Assembly: GCA_035277545.1 (NCBI GenBank)
Contig: DATEKI010000160.1
Span: forward strand, 1-8,585
Direction: 5' to 3'
DNA: 8,585 nucleotides
DNA from: 66-474 sp035277545
GTDB taxonomy: Bacteria; Pseudomonadota; Gammaproteobacteria; Xanthomonadales; Rhodanobacteraceae
Shown here: one piece after another, positions 1-6,877 of the stretch
Position numbering within the stretch: the first letter of the stretch is position 1
Layout: each line of letters starts with the position of its first letter
Program-made: the position numbers and the translations under genes
Notes under the pieces: model-generated
Told to the model about the DNA's origin: nothing
Databases searched by the model: none
The model's input: the letters and a program-made list of their open reading frames with translations, nothing else

Positions 1-271
1 GGGCGAACACACCGCCATCGGCACGCGCCACCTCGAAACGCACGCGCGCGCCGTCCCCGTCCAGCGCGATCGTGGCCTCTTCGCCTGGCCGCAACGGTCG
101 CACGAATTTGACATCGAGCTTGCCGACCGCGGTGCCCCGCCACGCTTCCAGCGCCGCCGCAACCCGTTCCAGCACCACCACCCCGGGCACGACCGGATTG
201 CCCGGAAAGTGGCCGGCCAGCGCCGGATGCGCCGGATCGATCCGCAACGCTGCCCGGAACGTGCCGTTCAT
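1..271 (-). CDS. ApeI/FabZ-like hotdog 3-hydroxyacyl-ACP dehydratase, partial (C-terminus outside window)
   Basis: The minus-strand frame starts with ATG at 271 and runs off the left edge, giving the first 90 residues. Residues 15-30 carry the FabZ-type active-site loop (HPALAGHFPGNPVVPG), with His21 as the expected catalytic histidine and the GNPVVPG turn behind it. This family dehydrates 3-hydroxyacyl-ACP to trans-2-enoyl-ACP in the cytoplasm. Short, divergent FabZ-like dehydratases of this sort are typical of aryl-polyene clusters (ApeI and ApeP in E. coli; xanthomonadin clusters in Xanthomonas). Its start codon overlaps the stop of the upstream membrane-protein gene (plus-strand TCAT at 268-271), which points to translational coupling. 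The pigment role is inferred from that neighbour and the halogenase next door. A general fatty-acid FabZ is less likely, since housekeeping fabZ sits in the lpxD-lpxA locus. Confidence 0.85.
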   Translation of the reverse strand, partial: MNGTFRAALRIDPAHPALAGHFPGNPVVPGVVVLERVAAALEAWRGTAVGKLDVKFVRPLRPGEEATIALDGDGARVRFEVARADGGVFA

Positions 272-996
272 GGCGCGCCGTCTTCGCCGCGCATCAGCGC
301 GGGCCAGCGCTGCACGATCTGTGCCACGAACCGCCGCACCGGTGGATGCGGGATGTGCCGCATGCGCCAGCGCCGAAAACCGTATTCGCCCGCGAACGCA
401 GCCAGCAACACAATCCAGCAACCGGCTTCGGGATACCATGCCAGCAACGAGCCGGGCAGCGCGAACGGGACCGCTACGCCCAGTGTTGCCAGCCAGCCTC
501 CCGGCACGGCGAGCAATGCGATGAGCAGCGACAGCAACGCCATCGCAGCCAGCAGGCACGCCCAGAACAGCGTGACGCCGCGCGTGTAACCGCGCACCCC
601 CGGCAGGTCCACGCGCGCTTCGCCTTCGATCACGCGCACGAAGCGCGTGACCAGCGGTTCGGTGCCACGCTTCAGCGTCCGCGCGAACAGCCAGGCGATC
701 GCGGACAGGAACACCACCGGCAACGCCATCAACGCGAGCTCGGGATGCCCCGTCAGCGCCGGCGCCAGCAACAGCACGGAGAGTACGAGCCACACCGACA
801 GCGCAACCACGCTGCGGCGTCGCCAGGCCAACGGCAACCATGCCAGCAGCAACAGCGCCGCCGCGGCGAGGCTGAGTCCGTGGCGATGCAACAGGCCGCC
901 CGCCAGCGCCAACACGCCACAGGCCAGCAAAACCAACGGCAGCCACGGCGCGCGCCTCGCGGCAGCGGAAGGGCGTTGAACGGCGGGCGCGGACAT
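268..996 (-). CDS. COG4648-type integral membrane protein of aryl-polyene clusters
   Basis: A 242-residue hydrophobic protein. About six or seven membrane segments are visible, near residues 13-32, 36-55, 59-78, 82-103, 135-160 and in the last third. Between segments 4 and 5 lies a hydrophilic stretch with RGTEPLVTRFVRVIEGE and then RGYTRGVTLFWACLL. This resembles the conserved loop (GREPLITR...YTRRVT.W) that I recall from COG4648 membrane proteins found in aryl-polyene and xanthomonadin clusters, sometimes mislabelled 'ketosynthase'. The biochemical function is unknown; a role in assembly or export of the polyene lipid at the inner membrane is plausible. I chose ATG 996 because the longer in-frame extension, to 1527, runs antisense through the halogenase gene and has no membrane-protein character. 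No strong ribosome binding site precedes 996. The stop overlaps the start of the dehydratase gene. Confidence 0.8.
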   Translation of the reverse strand: MSAPAVQRPSAAARRAPWLPLVLLACGVLALAGGLLHRHGLSLAAAALLLLAWLPLAWRRRSVVALSVWLVLSVLLLAPALTGHPELALMALPVVFLSAIAWLFARTLKRGTEPLVTRFVRVIEGEARVDLPGVRGYTRGVTLFWACLLAAMALLSLLIALLAVPGGWLATLGVAVPFALPGSLLAWYPEAGCWIVLLAAFAGEYGFRRWRMRHIPHPPVRRFVAQIVQRWPALMRGEDGAP

Positions 997-1031
997 GCAA
1001 GCTGTGGCGGCGGCAATGGCGATGGAGTCTA

Positions 1032-1038
1032 TATGATA
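1032..1038. promoter_or_regulatory. candidate overlapping divergent -10 elements between pigment operon and halogenase
   Basis: The 87-base gap 997-1083 separates two divergent units. It contains TATGAT on the plus strand (1032-1037) and TATCAT on the minus strand (1038 to 1033), each matching the sigma-70 -10 consensus at five of six positions and almost fully overlapping. I could not find a convincing -35 hexamer at 16-18 bases for either, so this is only a candidate. If both are used, transcription of the two units would be mutually exclusive or jointly regulated. Confidence 0.25.
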
Positions 1039-1083
1039 GGTGGTCAACCAGACGGCGCCTGAACCGGCGCGGGCGTTTTCGGG

Positions 1084-2424
1084 ATGGATGGGAACGGCGA
1101 AATGGATGGAAGCGGCAGCGCTTCGGCTTTTGACTGCGACGTGCTGGTCATCGGTGGCGGTCCTGGCGGCTCGACGATCTCCACCCTGCTGGCGCGGCGC
1201 GGCTGGCGCGTGACGATGCTGGAGAAAACGTCCCATCCACGCTTCCACATCGGCGAATCGCTGCTGCCCGCCAATATCCCGATCTTCGAGGAAATCGGCG
1301 CGCTGGAAAAACTGCGCGGGGTCGGCCGCCTGAAACTCGGCGCCGATTTTCCACGCGATGACGGCAGCTACTACACCTTCCGCTTCGACCGTGCGCTGGG
1401 CGAAACCCCGGCCTATTCGTTCCAGGTCGTGCGCGAGGACATGGACCAGATGCTGTTCCGGCACGCCAGCGAGAGCGGCGTGGACGCACGCGAGCGGGTG
1501 GTGGTGGAGCGCGTGGAGTTCGACCACGCCGGCGTGACCGCATGCATCGATACGGAGGGTTCAAGGTCGCGCCTGCGCACGCGCTACGTGGTGGACGCAT
1601 CGGGCCGCGAAACCTTCCTCGGCAAGCAACTGAAACTGGTGCAGCGCAGCGGCAAGCACCAGAGCGCGGCGATGTTCGCGCATTACAAGGGCATCGGCTA
1701 CAACCCCGACGACCCGGGCGGCAACATCATCAGCGTCAACCGCTTCGCACACGGCTGGGCGTGGTTCATCCCGTTGCCGGGCGGCATAACCAGCGTCGGC
1801 TGCGTGTGCAAGCCGGGTTACCTGAAGACGCGGCAAGGCGCGAACAACGACGACTTCATGGCCAGGACGCTGGCGATCGTGCCGGGCGCCGGCCAGCGCA
1901 TGGCCAACGCCGAACGCGTGTCGCCGGTGCGTTTCACCGGCAATTATTCCTACACGTGCAAGCGCATGGCCGGCCACCGCTGGATCCTGGTCGGCGACGC
2001 GTGGGCGTTCCTCGACCCGGTGTTCTCGTCGGGCGTGTTCCTGGCAATGTACGGTGCGCGCCGGGCATGCGACGTGGTGGACGGCAGCTTGCGCGAACCC
2101 GCGCGCGAAGCGGCGTTGCAGAAGCGCTACGCGCGACACCTGCGCCAGGGCTACGCGCGCTTCGCGTGGTTCATCCAACGCTTCAACTCGCCGGTGATGA
2201 AGGCGCTGTTCGCCGATCCGCGCAACGTGCTGCAGGTGGAACAGGGCGTGATCTCGATGCTGGCCGGCGACGTGTTCGACAACAAGCGGGTGCTCTCGAA
2301 GCTGCGCATCTTCAAGACCATCTACGCGATCGCCTCGCTGGCCAACGTCCGCCGCTGGGCCGCCGACCTTTTCGACCGCCGCCGGCAGAACCGCATGCAG
2401 GTGGCGGCCGATGCCGCGGAATGA
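1084..2424 (+). CDS. flavin-dependent halogenase-like protein (tryptophan-halogenase superfamily), probable aryl-polyene halogenase
   Basis: A 446-residue FAD protein. The dinucleotide-binding motif GGGPGG is at residues 24-29 after a beta-strand (CDVLVIG), with the acidic end of the second strand at Glu47. FHIGESLLP follows at 54-62. Lys84 lies in LKLGADF, the place where carrier-protein and phenol halogenases such as PltA and CmlS have the catalytic lysine. The halogenase signature WAWFIP (WxWxIP) is at 225-230, and FLDPVFSSG at 309-317 matches the FxxPxxSxG pattern of flavin halogenases, preceded by the FAD-contacting Gly304-Asp305. Such enzymes use FADH2, O2 and halide to halogenate aromatic rings, and need a separate flavin reductase, which is not in the window. 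Divergent placement beside aryl-polyene genes suggests ring bromination as in xanthomonadin. An alternative start is ATG 1102. A non-halogenating flavin monooxygenase is possible but less likely given both motifs. Confidence 0.85.
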   Translation: MDGNGEMDGSGSASAFDCDVLVIGGGPGGSTISTLLARRGWRVTMLEKTSHPRFHIGESLLPANIPIFEEIGALEKLRGVGRLKLGADFPRDDGSYYTFRFDRALGETPAYSFQVVREDMDQMLFRHASESGVDARERVVVERVEFDHAGVTACIDTEGSRSRLRTRYVVDASGRETFLGKQLKLVQRSGKHQSAAMFAHYKGIGYNPDDPGGNIISVNRFAHGWAWFIPLPGGITSVGCVCKPGYLKTRQGANNDDFMARTLAIVPGAGQRMANAERVSPVRFTGNYSYTCKRMAGHRWILVGDAWAFLDPVFSSGVFLAMYGARRACDVVDGSLREPAREAALQKRYARHLRQGYARFAWFIQRFNSPVMKALFADPRNVLQVEQGVISMLAGDVFDNKRVLSKLRIFKTIYAIASLANVRRWAADLFDRRRQNRMQVAADAAE

Positions 2425-3283
2425 TCCGGGCGTGATCGAACCCGTCGAACTTCGCGTCGTGACGCCTTTCGGCGAACTCGCCGCGCTGCAATGGGGCGAC
2501 GCCGGCGCGCCACCAATGCTGGCATTGCACGGCTGGCTGGACAACGCCGCCACCTTCGCGCGGCTGGCGCCGTTGCTGGCGGCACGACATCGCGTGATTG
2601 CACTCGACCTGCCCGGCCACGGGCATTCCCCGCACCTGCCGCCAGGCGTGCATCGCTACAACAACCTCGACCAGGTCGATCACATCCTCGATTCCGCCGA
2701 CGCGCTGGAACTCGAACACTTCGACCTGCTGGGCCATTCGCTGGGCGCGGGCATCGCATCGTTGACGGCCGCCGCCGCGCCTTCGCGTGTCGGCAAACTG
2801 GCACTGATCGAAGGCCTGGGGCCGCTCGCGGATGACGGTTCGCAGACACTCGCGCGTTGGCGCGATGCGCACGCGCAGCGGGAAACATCGAGGCGTCGGC
2901 CACGCGTGTTCGCGTCCATCGATGCCGCCGTCACCGCGCGTGTTGCGGCAGGAGGGCTCGATGCCGACGAGGCCCGCCCGATCGTCGAACGCAACCTGCG
3001 CGAAGTGGCAGGCGGCTACGCTTGGCGCAGCGACCCGCGCCTGCGCCTGGCGACGCCAATGCGCATCGAGGAAATGCAGTTGCGCCGCGTGATCACGGGC
3101 ATCGCGGCGCCCACCCTGTTGCTGCTGGCCGAGCCCGCGACACCGTACCTGCCATCGGCACTCATGGACGCCCGCGCGGCTTGCGTCGCCGATATCGGCG
3201 TCGAGCACATTGCGGGGCCGCATCACGTGCACATCCGGCAATCACCGGAGTGCGCCGAACGCATCCTTGCGTTCCTCGGCTGA
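2411..3283 (+). CDS. alpha/beta hydrolase (MhpC/serine hydrolase-like family)
   Basis: A 290-residue alpha/beta-hydrolase fold protein without signal peptide, so cytoplasmic. HGWLDN at residues 40-45 supplies the oxyanion-hole strand and DLPGHGHS follows. The nucleophile elbow is GHSLG with Ser110, and GPHHVH near the C-terminus supplies the catalytic histidine (His271 or His272). The acid is probably in the AEPATPY strand-loop. The pattern HGWLDN-DLPGHG-GHSLG fits the serine hydrolase-like (SERHL) group of lipase/esterase-type enzymes; the substrate cannot be told. The ATG at 2411 lies 14 bases before the end of the halogenase gene, with AGGTGG upstream, so the two are very likely co-translated. 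A thioesterase or ester-hydrolysing role in polyene-lipid metabolism is possible but only inferred from this coupling. The gene converges on the EAL gene, with six bases between stops. Confidence 0.85.
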   Translation: MPRNDPGVIEPVELRVVTPFGELAALQWGDAGAPPMLALHGWLDNAATFARLAPLLAARHRVIALDLPGHGHSPHLPPGVHRYNNLDQVDHILDSADALELEHFDLLGHSLGAGIASLTAAAAPSRVGKLALIEGLGPLADDGSQTLARWRDAHAQRETSRRRPRVFASIDAAVTARVAAGGLDADEARPIVERNLREVAGGYAWRSDPRLRLATPMRIEEMQLRRVITGIAAPTLLLLAEPATPYLPSALMDARAACVADIGVEHIAGPHHVHIRQSPECAERILAFLG

Positions 3284-3296
3284 TGCCGGTCAGCCG
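3277..3296. terminator. perfect hairpin spanning both convergent stop codons; candidate bidirectional terminator without T-tract
   Basis: CGGCTGA (3277-3283) and TCAGCCG (3290-3296) form a perfect 7-bp inverted repeat with a 6-base loop. The plus-strand TGA stop of the hydrolase ends the left arm, and the minus-strand TGA stop of the EAL gene begins the right arm. Neither side has a T-run, so it is not a classic intrinsic terminator. It could be a weak bidirectional stop or a 3'-end RNA-stabilising hairpin. Confidence 0.4.
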
Positions 3297-4567
3297 GCAG
3301 CGTGCGGCACCGCCAGATCAGCGGCCAGCGGCACGCCGTACTTGGCGACGAAATCCGCCGCGGGTTCCGGCTTGCCGAGATGGAACCCCTGGCCGAAGTC
3401 GCAGCCCATCTCCTGCAGCAGGCGTTGCGTGGCCGCATCCTCGATGCCTTCCGCGGTAGTTTCGAGTCCCAGGTTATGGGCGAACTGGACGATGGACTCG
3501 ACCAGCTTGGCCATGCGTCCATCCGCCGCGATGTGCGCGACCAGCGACTTGTCGATCTTCAGTTCCGACGCGGGGAATTTGCTGAGGTAGGTGATGGACG
3601 CGTAACCGACACCGAAGTCATCGATCGCGATGCGCACGCCATGCTCGCGCAACTTGCCGAGTACGCGAACGACGCTGTCCACGTCCCCCGCCAGCGCGGT
3701 CTCGGTGACCTCCGCGACGATCGCACCAGGCGGCACCCCCCAGATGTTCAGCGCATCCAGCAACTGCTCGGCGACGCCGCCATGCGAAAGCGTGCGCGGC
3801 GAAAGGTTCAGCGCAACGCGGAAGCCGGGCAAGCCGCGCAACGCGGACACGTATCGCAACGTCGAGTGGATGCTCCAGCGCGTCAACGACGTGATGAGGT
3901 CGTTCTGCTCGGCGAAGGTGACGAAATCGTCCGGGCTGACCGGCCCCACCTTGCGGCTGGTCCAGCGCGCAAGCGATTCCACGCCCACGATCCGCGATTG
4001 CGCGAGGTTCCAGATCGGCTGGAAGAACGTGGCCAGCCGGTTGGACTCGATGCTTTCGCGCAACTCGTGGTAATCGATGTTCGCACCCGCATTGCGGGGA
4101 TCATGGAACGCATAGCGCACGCCGCGCCGCAGCGCGTCGTCCGCCGCCATCTGCGCGTGCCGCCACAACGCATCCGGATCCGTGCCGTCCTGCGGGAACA
4201 GCGCGACGCCCATCACCGCGCGGGTCTGCCACGGCGGCATGCCGGGCGCCACCGCATGCGGCTGCTCGAACTGTGCCATCAATCCGGCCGCGGCCAGCAG
4301 CGCATTGTTGCGTCCGCTCAGCCCAGGCAACACCGCGAGGAAGGTTTCGTCACCCGACTGGAACACCGCATCCAGCGGCCGCAACGATTCGCGCAGCAAT
4401 TTCCTGACGCCGGCCTCGGCCTGCTCGCCGCATTCGCTGCCGAAGCGCAGGGCAATCTGGCGCAGCCCGCGGATGCAGACCACGACGACCGCGAACCCGC
4501 CCGTGCCGATGTCGTTTTCGGCCAGTTGGCGCCCGATCGCCGCAAGGATCGCATCGCGGTTCAGCAT
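3290..4567 (-). CDS. cyclic-di-GMP phosphodiesterase with degenerate GGDEF and intact EAL domain
   Basis: A 425-residue cytoplasmic protein with no membrane segment or PAS/REC input domain. Residues 1 to about 160 look like a GGDEF fold, but the signature reads SGDET (71-75) and the diguanylate-cyclase active site is therefore broken. Residues about 170-415 form an EAL domain (motif ESL, Glu197). The residues expected for metal and substrate binding are present: Asn254 (NLS), Glu286 (EVTE), Asp316-Asp317 (DDFG), Lys337 (LKID), Glu373 (AEGIE) and Gln393 (GQGF). It should therefore hydrolyse c-di-GMP to pGpG; the GGDEF remnant may bind GTP or mediate dimerisation. I chose ATG 4567 because AAGG lies about ten bases upstream and it follows the HD-GYP stop by 16 bases; a frame extending to 4666 would overlap that gene. 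It is the second gene of the unit, converging on the hydrolase gene. Confidence 0.93.
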   Translation of the reverse strand: MLNRDAILAAIGRQLAENDIGTGGFAVVVVCIRGLRQIALRFGSECGEQAEAGVRKLLRESLRPLDAVFQSGDETFLAVLPGLSGRNNALLAAAGLMAQFEQPHAVAPGMPPWQTRAVMGVALFPQDGTDPDALWRHAQMAADDALRRGVRYAFHDPRNAGANIDYHELRESIESNRLATFFQPIWNLAQSRIVGVESLARWTSRKVGPVSPDDFVTFAEQNDLITSLTRWSIHSTLRYVSALRGLPGFRVALNLSPRTLSHGGVAEQLLDALNIWGVPPGAIVAEVTETALAGDVDSVVRVLGKLREHGVRIAIDDFGVGYASITYLSKFPASELKIDKSLVAHIAADGRMAKLVESIVQFAHNLGLETTAEGIEDAATQRLLQEMGCDFGQGFHLGKPEPAADFVAKYGVPLAADLAVPHAAG

Positions 4568-4583
4568 GCTGGCCGTGCCGCCT

Positions 4584-5813
4584 TCACAGGCTTGCGAGGT
4601 AAGCCGTCGCGTCGATCGGGTGTTGATCGTTCGCGAGCGTGTGCTTGATTTCGACCGTGTTGCCATCGACGGTCTGGTCCAGCAGGTTGAAAACGCGGAA
4701 ATCCCGCAGCGGCTGCTTGTCCGGCGTGCTGACCACCAGGACCGTCGGGCGCAGCCGCCGCACCTGGTTTTGCTCCAGCACCACCGCGATTTCGCCGGTG
4801 CTCAACTCCACGTGCGAACCGGTGGGATAGACGCCGAGGCATACCTGGAACTGTTCGACCAGTTCAGCCTGGTACAACGAACCCCGCGCGCGATAGATGT
4901 TCTGCAAGGCTTCGTGGCGCGACACCGCCGCCTGGTACGGGCGGGCGCTGCACATCGCGTCGTAGGAGTCGATGATCGCAAGCATGCGGCCCGCCATAGG
5001 AATGGTGTCGTCGAGCAGGCAATCCGGATAGCCACTGCCGTCGAAGCGTTCGTGGTGGGTGCGCACGACATCGAGGACGTCCGGATCGTCCACGCCGCCC
5101 GCCACGATGATATCCACGCCTTGCGCGACATGGGTCCGCACCAGTTCGGTTTCTTCCGGCGACAGTGGTTGCGCGCTGCGCAACAGCTCCGGCGGCAGGC
5201 GGGTCTTGCCGATGTCCATCAGCAATCCCGCTGTGGCCAGGCTCAACAAGGTGCCTTCCGGCAGGCCGAGGTGGCGGCCGAATGCCGCCGCGAGCGCGCC
5301 GCAGGCGATCGCGTGGCCGTAGATGTAGTCGTCGTGCCGGCGCATGCCCTCGAGGAACAGGAACGCGTCCGCGCTGCGCAACACGCTGGCGACCAGCGGA
5401 CGCACCACCTTCTCGACATGCTCGACCGATAGCTCGCGGCCGCTGGCGACATCGGCATAGATCTGGTCAATCAGTTCCGAGGTCGCCTGCAGCGCATCGC
5501 GCGCACGCGGAATCTCCTCTTCGATGCTCACGGTGTTCGCGTAGCTTGTCACCGACATGAAACGCGTATCACCGCCACCATCGCGGCGTTTCAGGGTCAG
5601 CAGGGGATCCCGGCGGGTATCCACCTGGCGGCGCCGGTCGATGTACACATATTTGCAGAGTTCGCGCAGCGTGCGCATCTCGCCGTCCGTGCGGATCTCG
5701 AAGCCCTGCAGCGGGAACGGGGTGCCCTCCCACGGCCGGTCGAGCCGGCTCACGAACATGCCTGCGGCGAGGCTGGCCGTATCGATGCGGACTTCTTCGA
5801 GCTCGATGGCCAT
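4584..5813 (-). CDS. DUF3391 HD-GYP domain protein with altered HD motif (Met-Asp)
   Basis: A 409-residue cytoplasmic protein. Residues 1 to about 130 match the DUF3391 N-terminal domain that often precedes HD-GYP domains. The HD-GYP domain spans about 150-330: YIYGH (His167), LLMDIGK (Met199-Asp200), RTHVAQG (His228), HHERFDGSGYP (253-263) and IIDSYDA (Asp282). The HHExxDGxGYP signature is intact, but the hallmark histidine of the HD pair is methionine, and the residue four before His167 is not Glu. In characterised HD-GYP proteins that histidine is a metal ligand of the c-di-GMP phosphodiesterase, so activity may be reduced, altered or lost. The last 80 residues are a beta-rich tail (VELSTGEIAVVLEQN) common in this type. 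ATG 5813 was chosen because AACGAGG precedes it at good spacing. It is the first gene of a two-gene c-di-GMP unit with the EAL gene. Confidence 0.93.
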   Translation of the reverse strand: MAIELEEVRIDTASLAAGMFVSRLDRPWEGTPFPLQGFEIRTDGEMRTLRELCKYVYIDRRRQVDTRRDPLLTLKRRDGGGDTRFMSVTSYANTVSIEEEIPRARDALQATSELIDQIYADVASGRELSVEHVEKVVRPLVASVLRSADAFLFLEGMRRHDDYIYGHAIACGALAAAFGRHLGLPEGTLLSLATAGLLMDIGKTRLPPELLRSAQPLSPEETELVRTHVAQGVDIIVAGGVDDPDVLDVVRTHHERFDGSGYPDCLLDDTIPMAGRMLAIIDSYDAMCSARPYQAAVSRHEALQNIYRARGSLYQAELVEQFQVCLGVYPTGSHVELSTGEIAVVLEQNQVRRLRPTVLVVSTPDKQPLRDFRVFNLLDQTVDGNTVEIKHTLANDQHPIDATAYLASL

Positions 5814-5992
5814 CAGGGCCTCGTTCCCCAGCGCATGTAAGAGCGCGGCTAGTGTAATCGGCAAATAGCCCGGACTGGCGACCCGCCAGGACGACCGTTC
5901 CGGAGCGCGAACACCGTGTCCACCCGCGCCCACTACCCGCGCATGCCGTGCACGCGTATGGTGGCGGGCAGAATCCTTGCGAGGAACCCGCG

Positions 5993-6877
5993 ATGACCGC
6001 TACCCCCATCCGCGCCCGCGAGCATGATCTCGGGAACGGGCTGCTCGTGTTGCGCAGCCTGCCCGCGATGACGCACCGTTCGATCGGGCCGTTCGTGTTC
6101 TTCGACCACGCCGGCCCGGTCGTGATGGATGCCACGGCCGGCCGCCAGGCCGACGTGCGCCCGCATCCCCACATCGGCCTTGCCACCGTCAGCTACCTGA
6201 TGAGCGGCGCGGTCCACCATCGCGACAACCAGGGCCACGACCAGGTCATCCATCCCGGCGACGTCAACTGGATGACCGCGGGGCGCGGCATCGTGCATTC
6301 CGAACGCTTCGACGTGCCCGATGCGTTCGCGGGCGGCGGGTTGGAATTGCTGCAATCGTGGGTGGCGTTGCCGGACGACCAGGAGGAATGCGATCCTTCG
6401 TTCTTCCATCATGCGCGCGCCGACCTGCCGCATACGGATGGCGGCGATGTCGCCTTGCGCGTGATCGCGGGCGAGGCATTCGGGATGAAGAGCCCCGTGC
6501 ACGTGTACTCGCCGATCTTCTACGTGCACGCGGAACTGAAAGCCGGCGCGCGCATCCACGTTCCCGCGGATTACAGCGAGCGCGCGGCGTACGTGGTGCA
6601 CGGCCGCGTGCGCGACGAAGCCGATGGCGCGGAATACGGTCCGAAGCAGTTGCTGGCGTTCGCGTCCGGCGATCCGGCGACCTTGCGCGCCGTTACCGAT
6701 GCCACCGTGATGCTGCTGGGCGGCGAACCGCTCGGACCGCGCTTCATCTGGTGGAACTTCGTGTCCTCGCGCAAGGAGCGCATCCGCGAGGCGGCGGCGG
6801 ACTGGAAGGCGGGCCGCTTCAAGCTGCCCGCGAACGACAACCGGGAATTCATCCCGTTGCCCGACAAACCGATCTAA
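5993..6877 (+). CDS. pirin family protein
   Basis: A 294-residue bicupin protein. The N-terminal cupin carries the pirin metal site: His58 and His60 in RPHPHIG, then His102 and Glu104 in GRGIVHSE, the set that holds iron in human pirin. The flanking pattern SIGPFVFFDHAGP and GDVNWMTAGRGIVHSE is typical of the family. The C-terminal cupin includes the EPLGPRFIWWNFVSS segment and ends with a hydrophilic tail. Bacterial pirins have been reported as quercetin dioxygenases or as regulators of central metabolism; the role here cannot be told. ATG 5993 is supported by GAGGA eight bases upstream; a GTG at 5948 would add 15 residues but lacks this support. The 179-base gap upstream is shared with the divergent HD-GYP gene. 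Its stop overlaps that of the convergent prenyltransferase gene. Confidence 0.96.
   Translation: MTATPIRAREHDLGNGLLVLRSLPAMTHRSIGPFVFFDHAGPVVMDATAGRQADVRPHPHIGLATVSYLMSGAVHHRDNQGHDQVIHPGDVNWMTAGRGIVHSERFDVPDAFAGGGLELLQSWVALPDDQEECDPSFFHHARADLPHTDGGDVALRVIAGEAFGMKSPVHVYSPIFYVHAELKAGARIHVPADYSERAAYVVHGRVRDEADGAEYGPKQLLAFASGDPATLRAVTDATVMLLGGEPLGPRFIWWNFVSSRKERIREAAADWKAGRFKLPANDNREFIPLPDKPI

Noticed and set aside
346..1062. Plus-strand open frame antisense to the membrane-protein gene
   Set aside because: Very Gln/Arg-rich low-complexity product without motif; it is the complement of Leu/Ala-rich membrane segments.
997..1527. N-terminal extension of the minus-strand membrane protein to 1527
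   Set aside because: The extension is antisense to the FAD-binding part of the halogenase and carries no membrane-protein character; ATG 996 gives a protein of usual length.
3302..4648. Long plus-strand open frame (448 codons) antisense to the EAL gene
   Set aside because: It is rich in Arg, Gln and His with no family motif, as expected for the complement of a GC-rich gene; the opposite strand encodes a motif-complete EAL protein.
4568..4666. Upstream in-frame extension of the EAL gene to 4666
   Set aside because: It would overlap the end of the HD-GYP gene by 83 bases and encodes an Arg/Ser/Thr-rich stretch with no domain; ATG 4567 has a ribosome binding site.
5855..5862. Minus-strand GCCGATTA, seven of eight matches to the sigma-28 (FliA) -10 element, upstream of the HD-GYP gene
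   Set aside because: The -35 position 11 bases upstream (TCGCCAGT) does not resemble TAAAGTTT, so a flagellar-sigma promoter is not supported.
5814..5992. 179-base divergent gap between HD-GYP and pirin genes inspected for riboswitches, small genes or repeats
   Set aside because: Apart from a weak TGTAAT hexamer (5853-5858) and the pirin ribosome binding site, no stable structure, repeat or coding signal could be supported.
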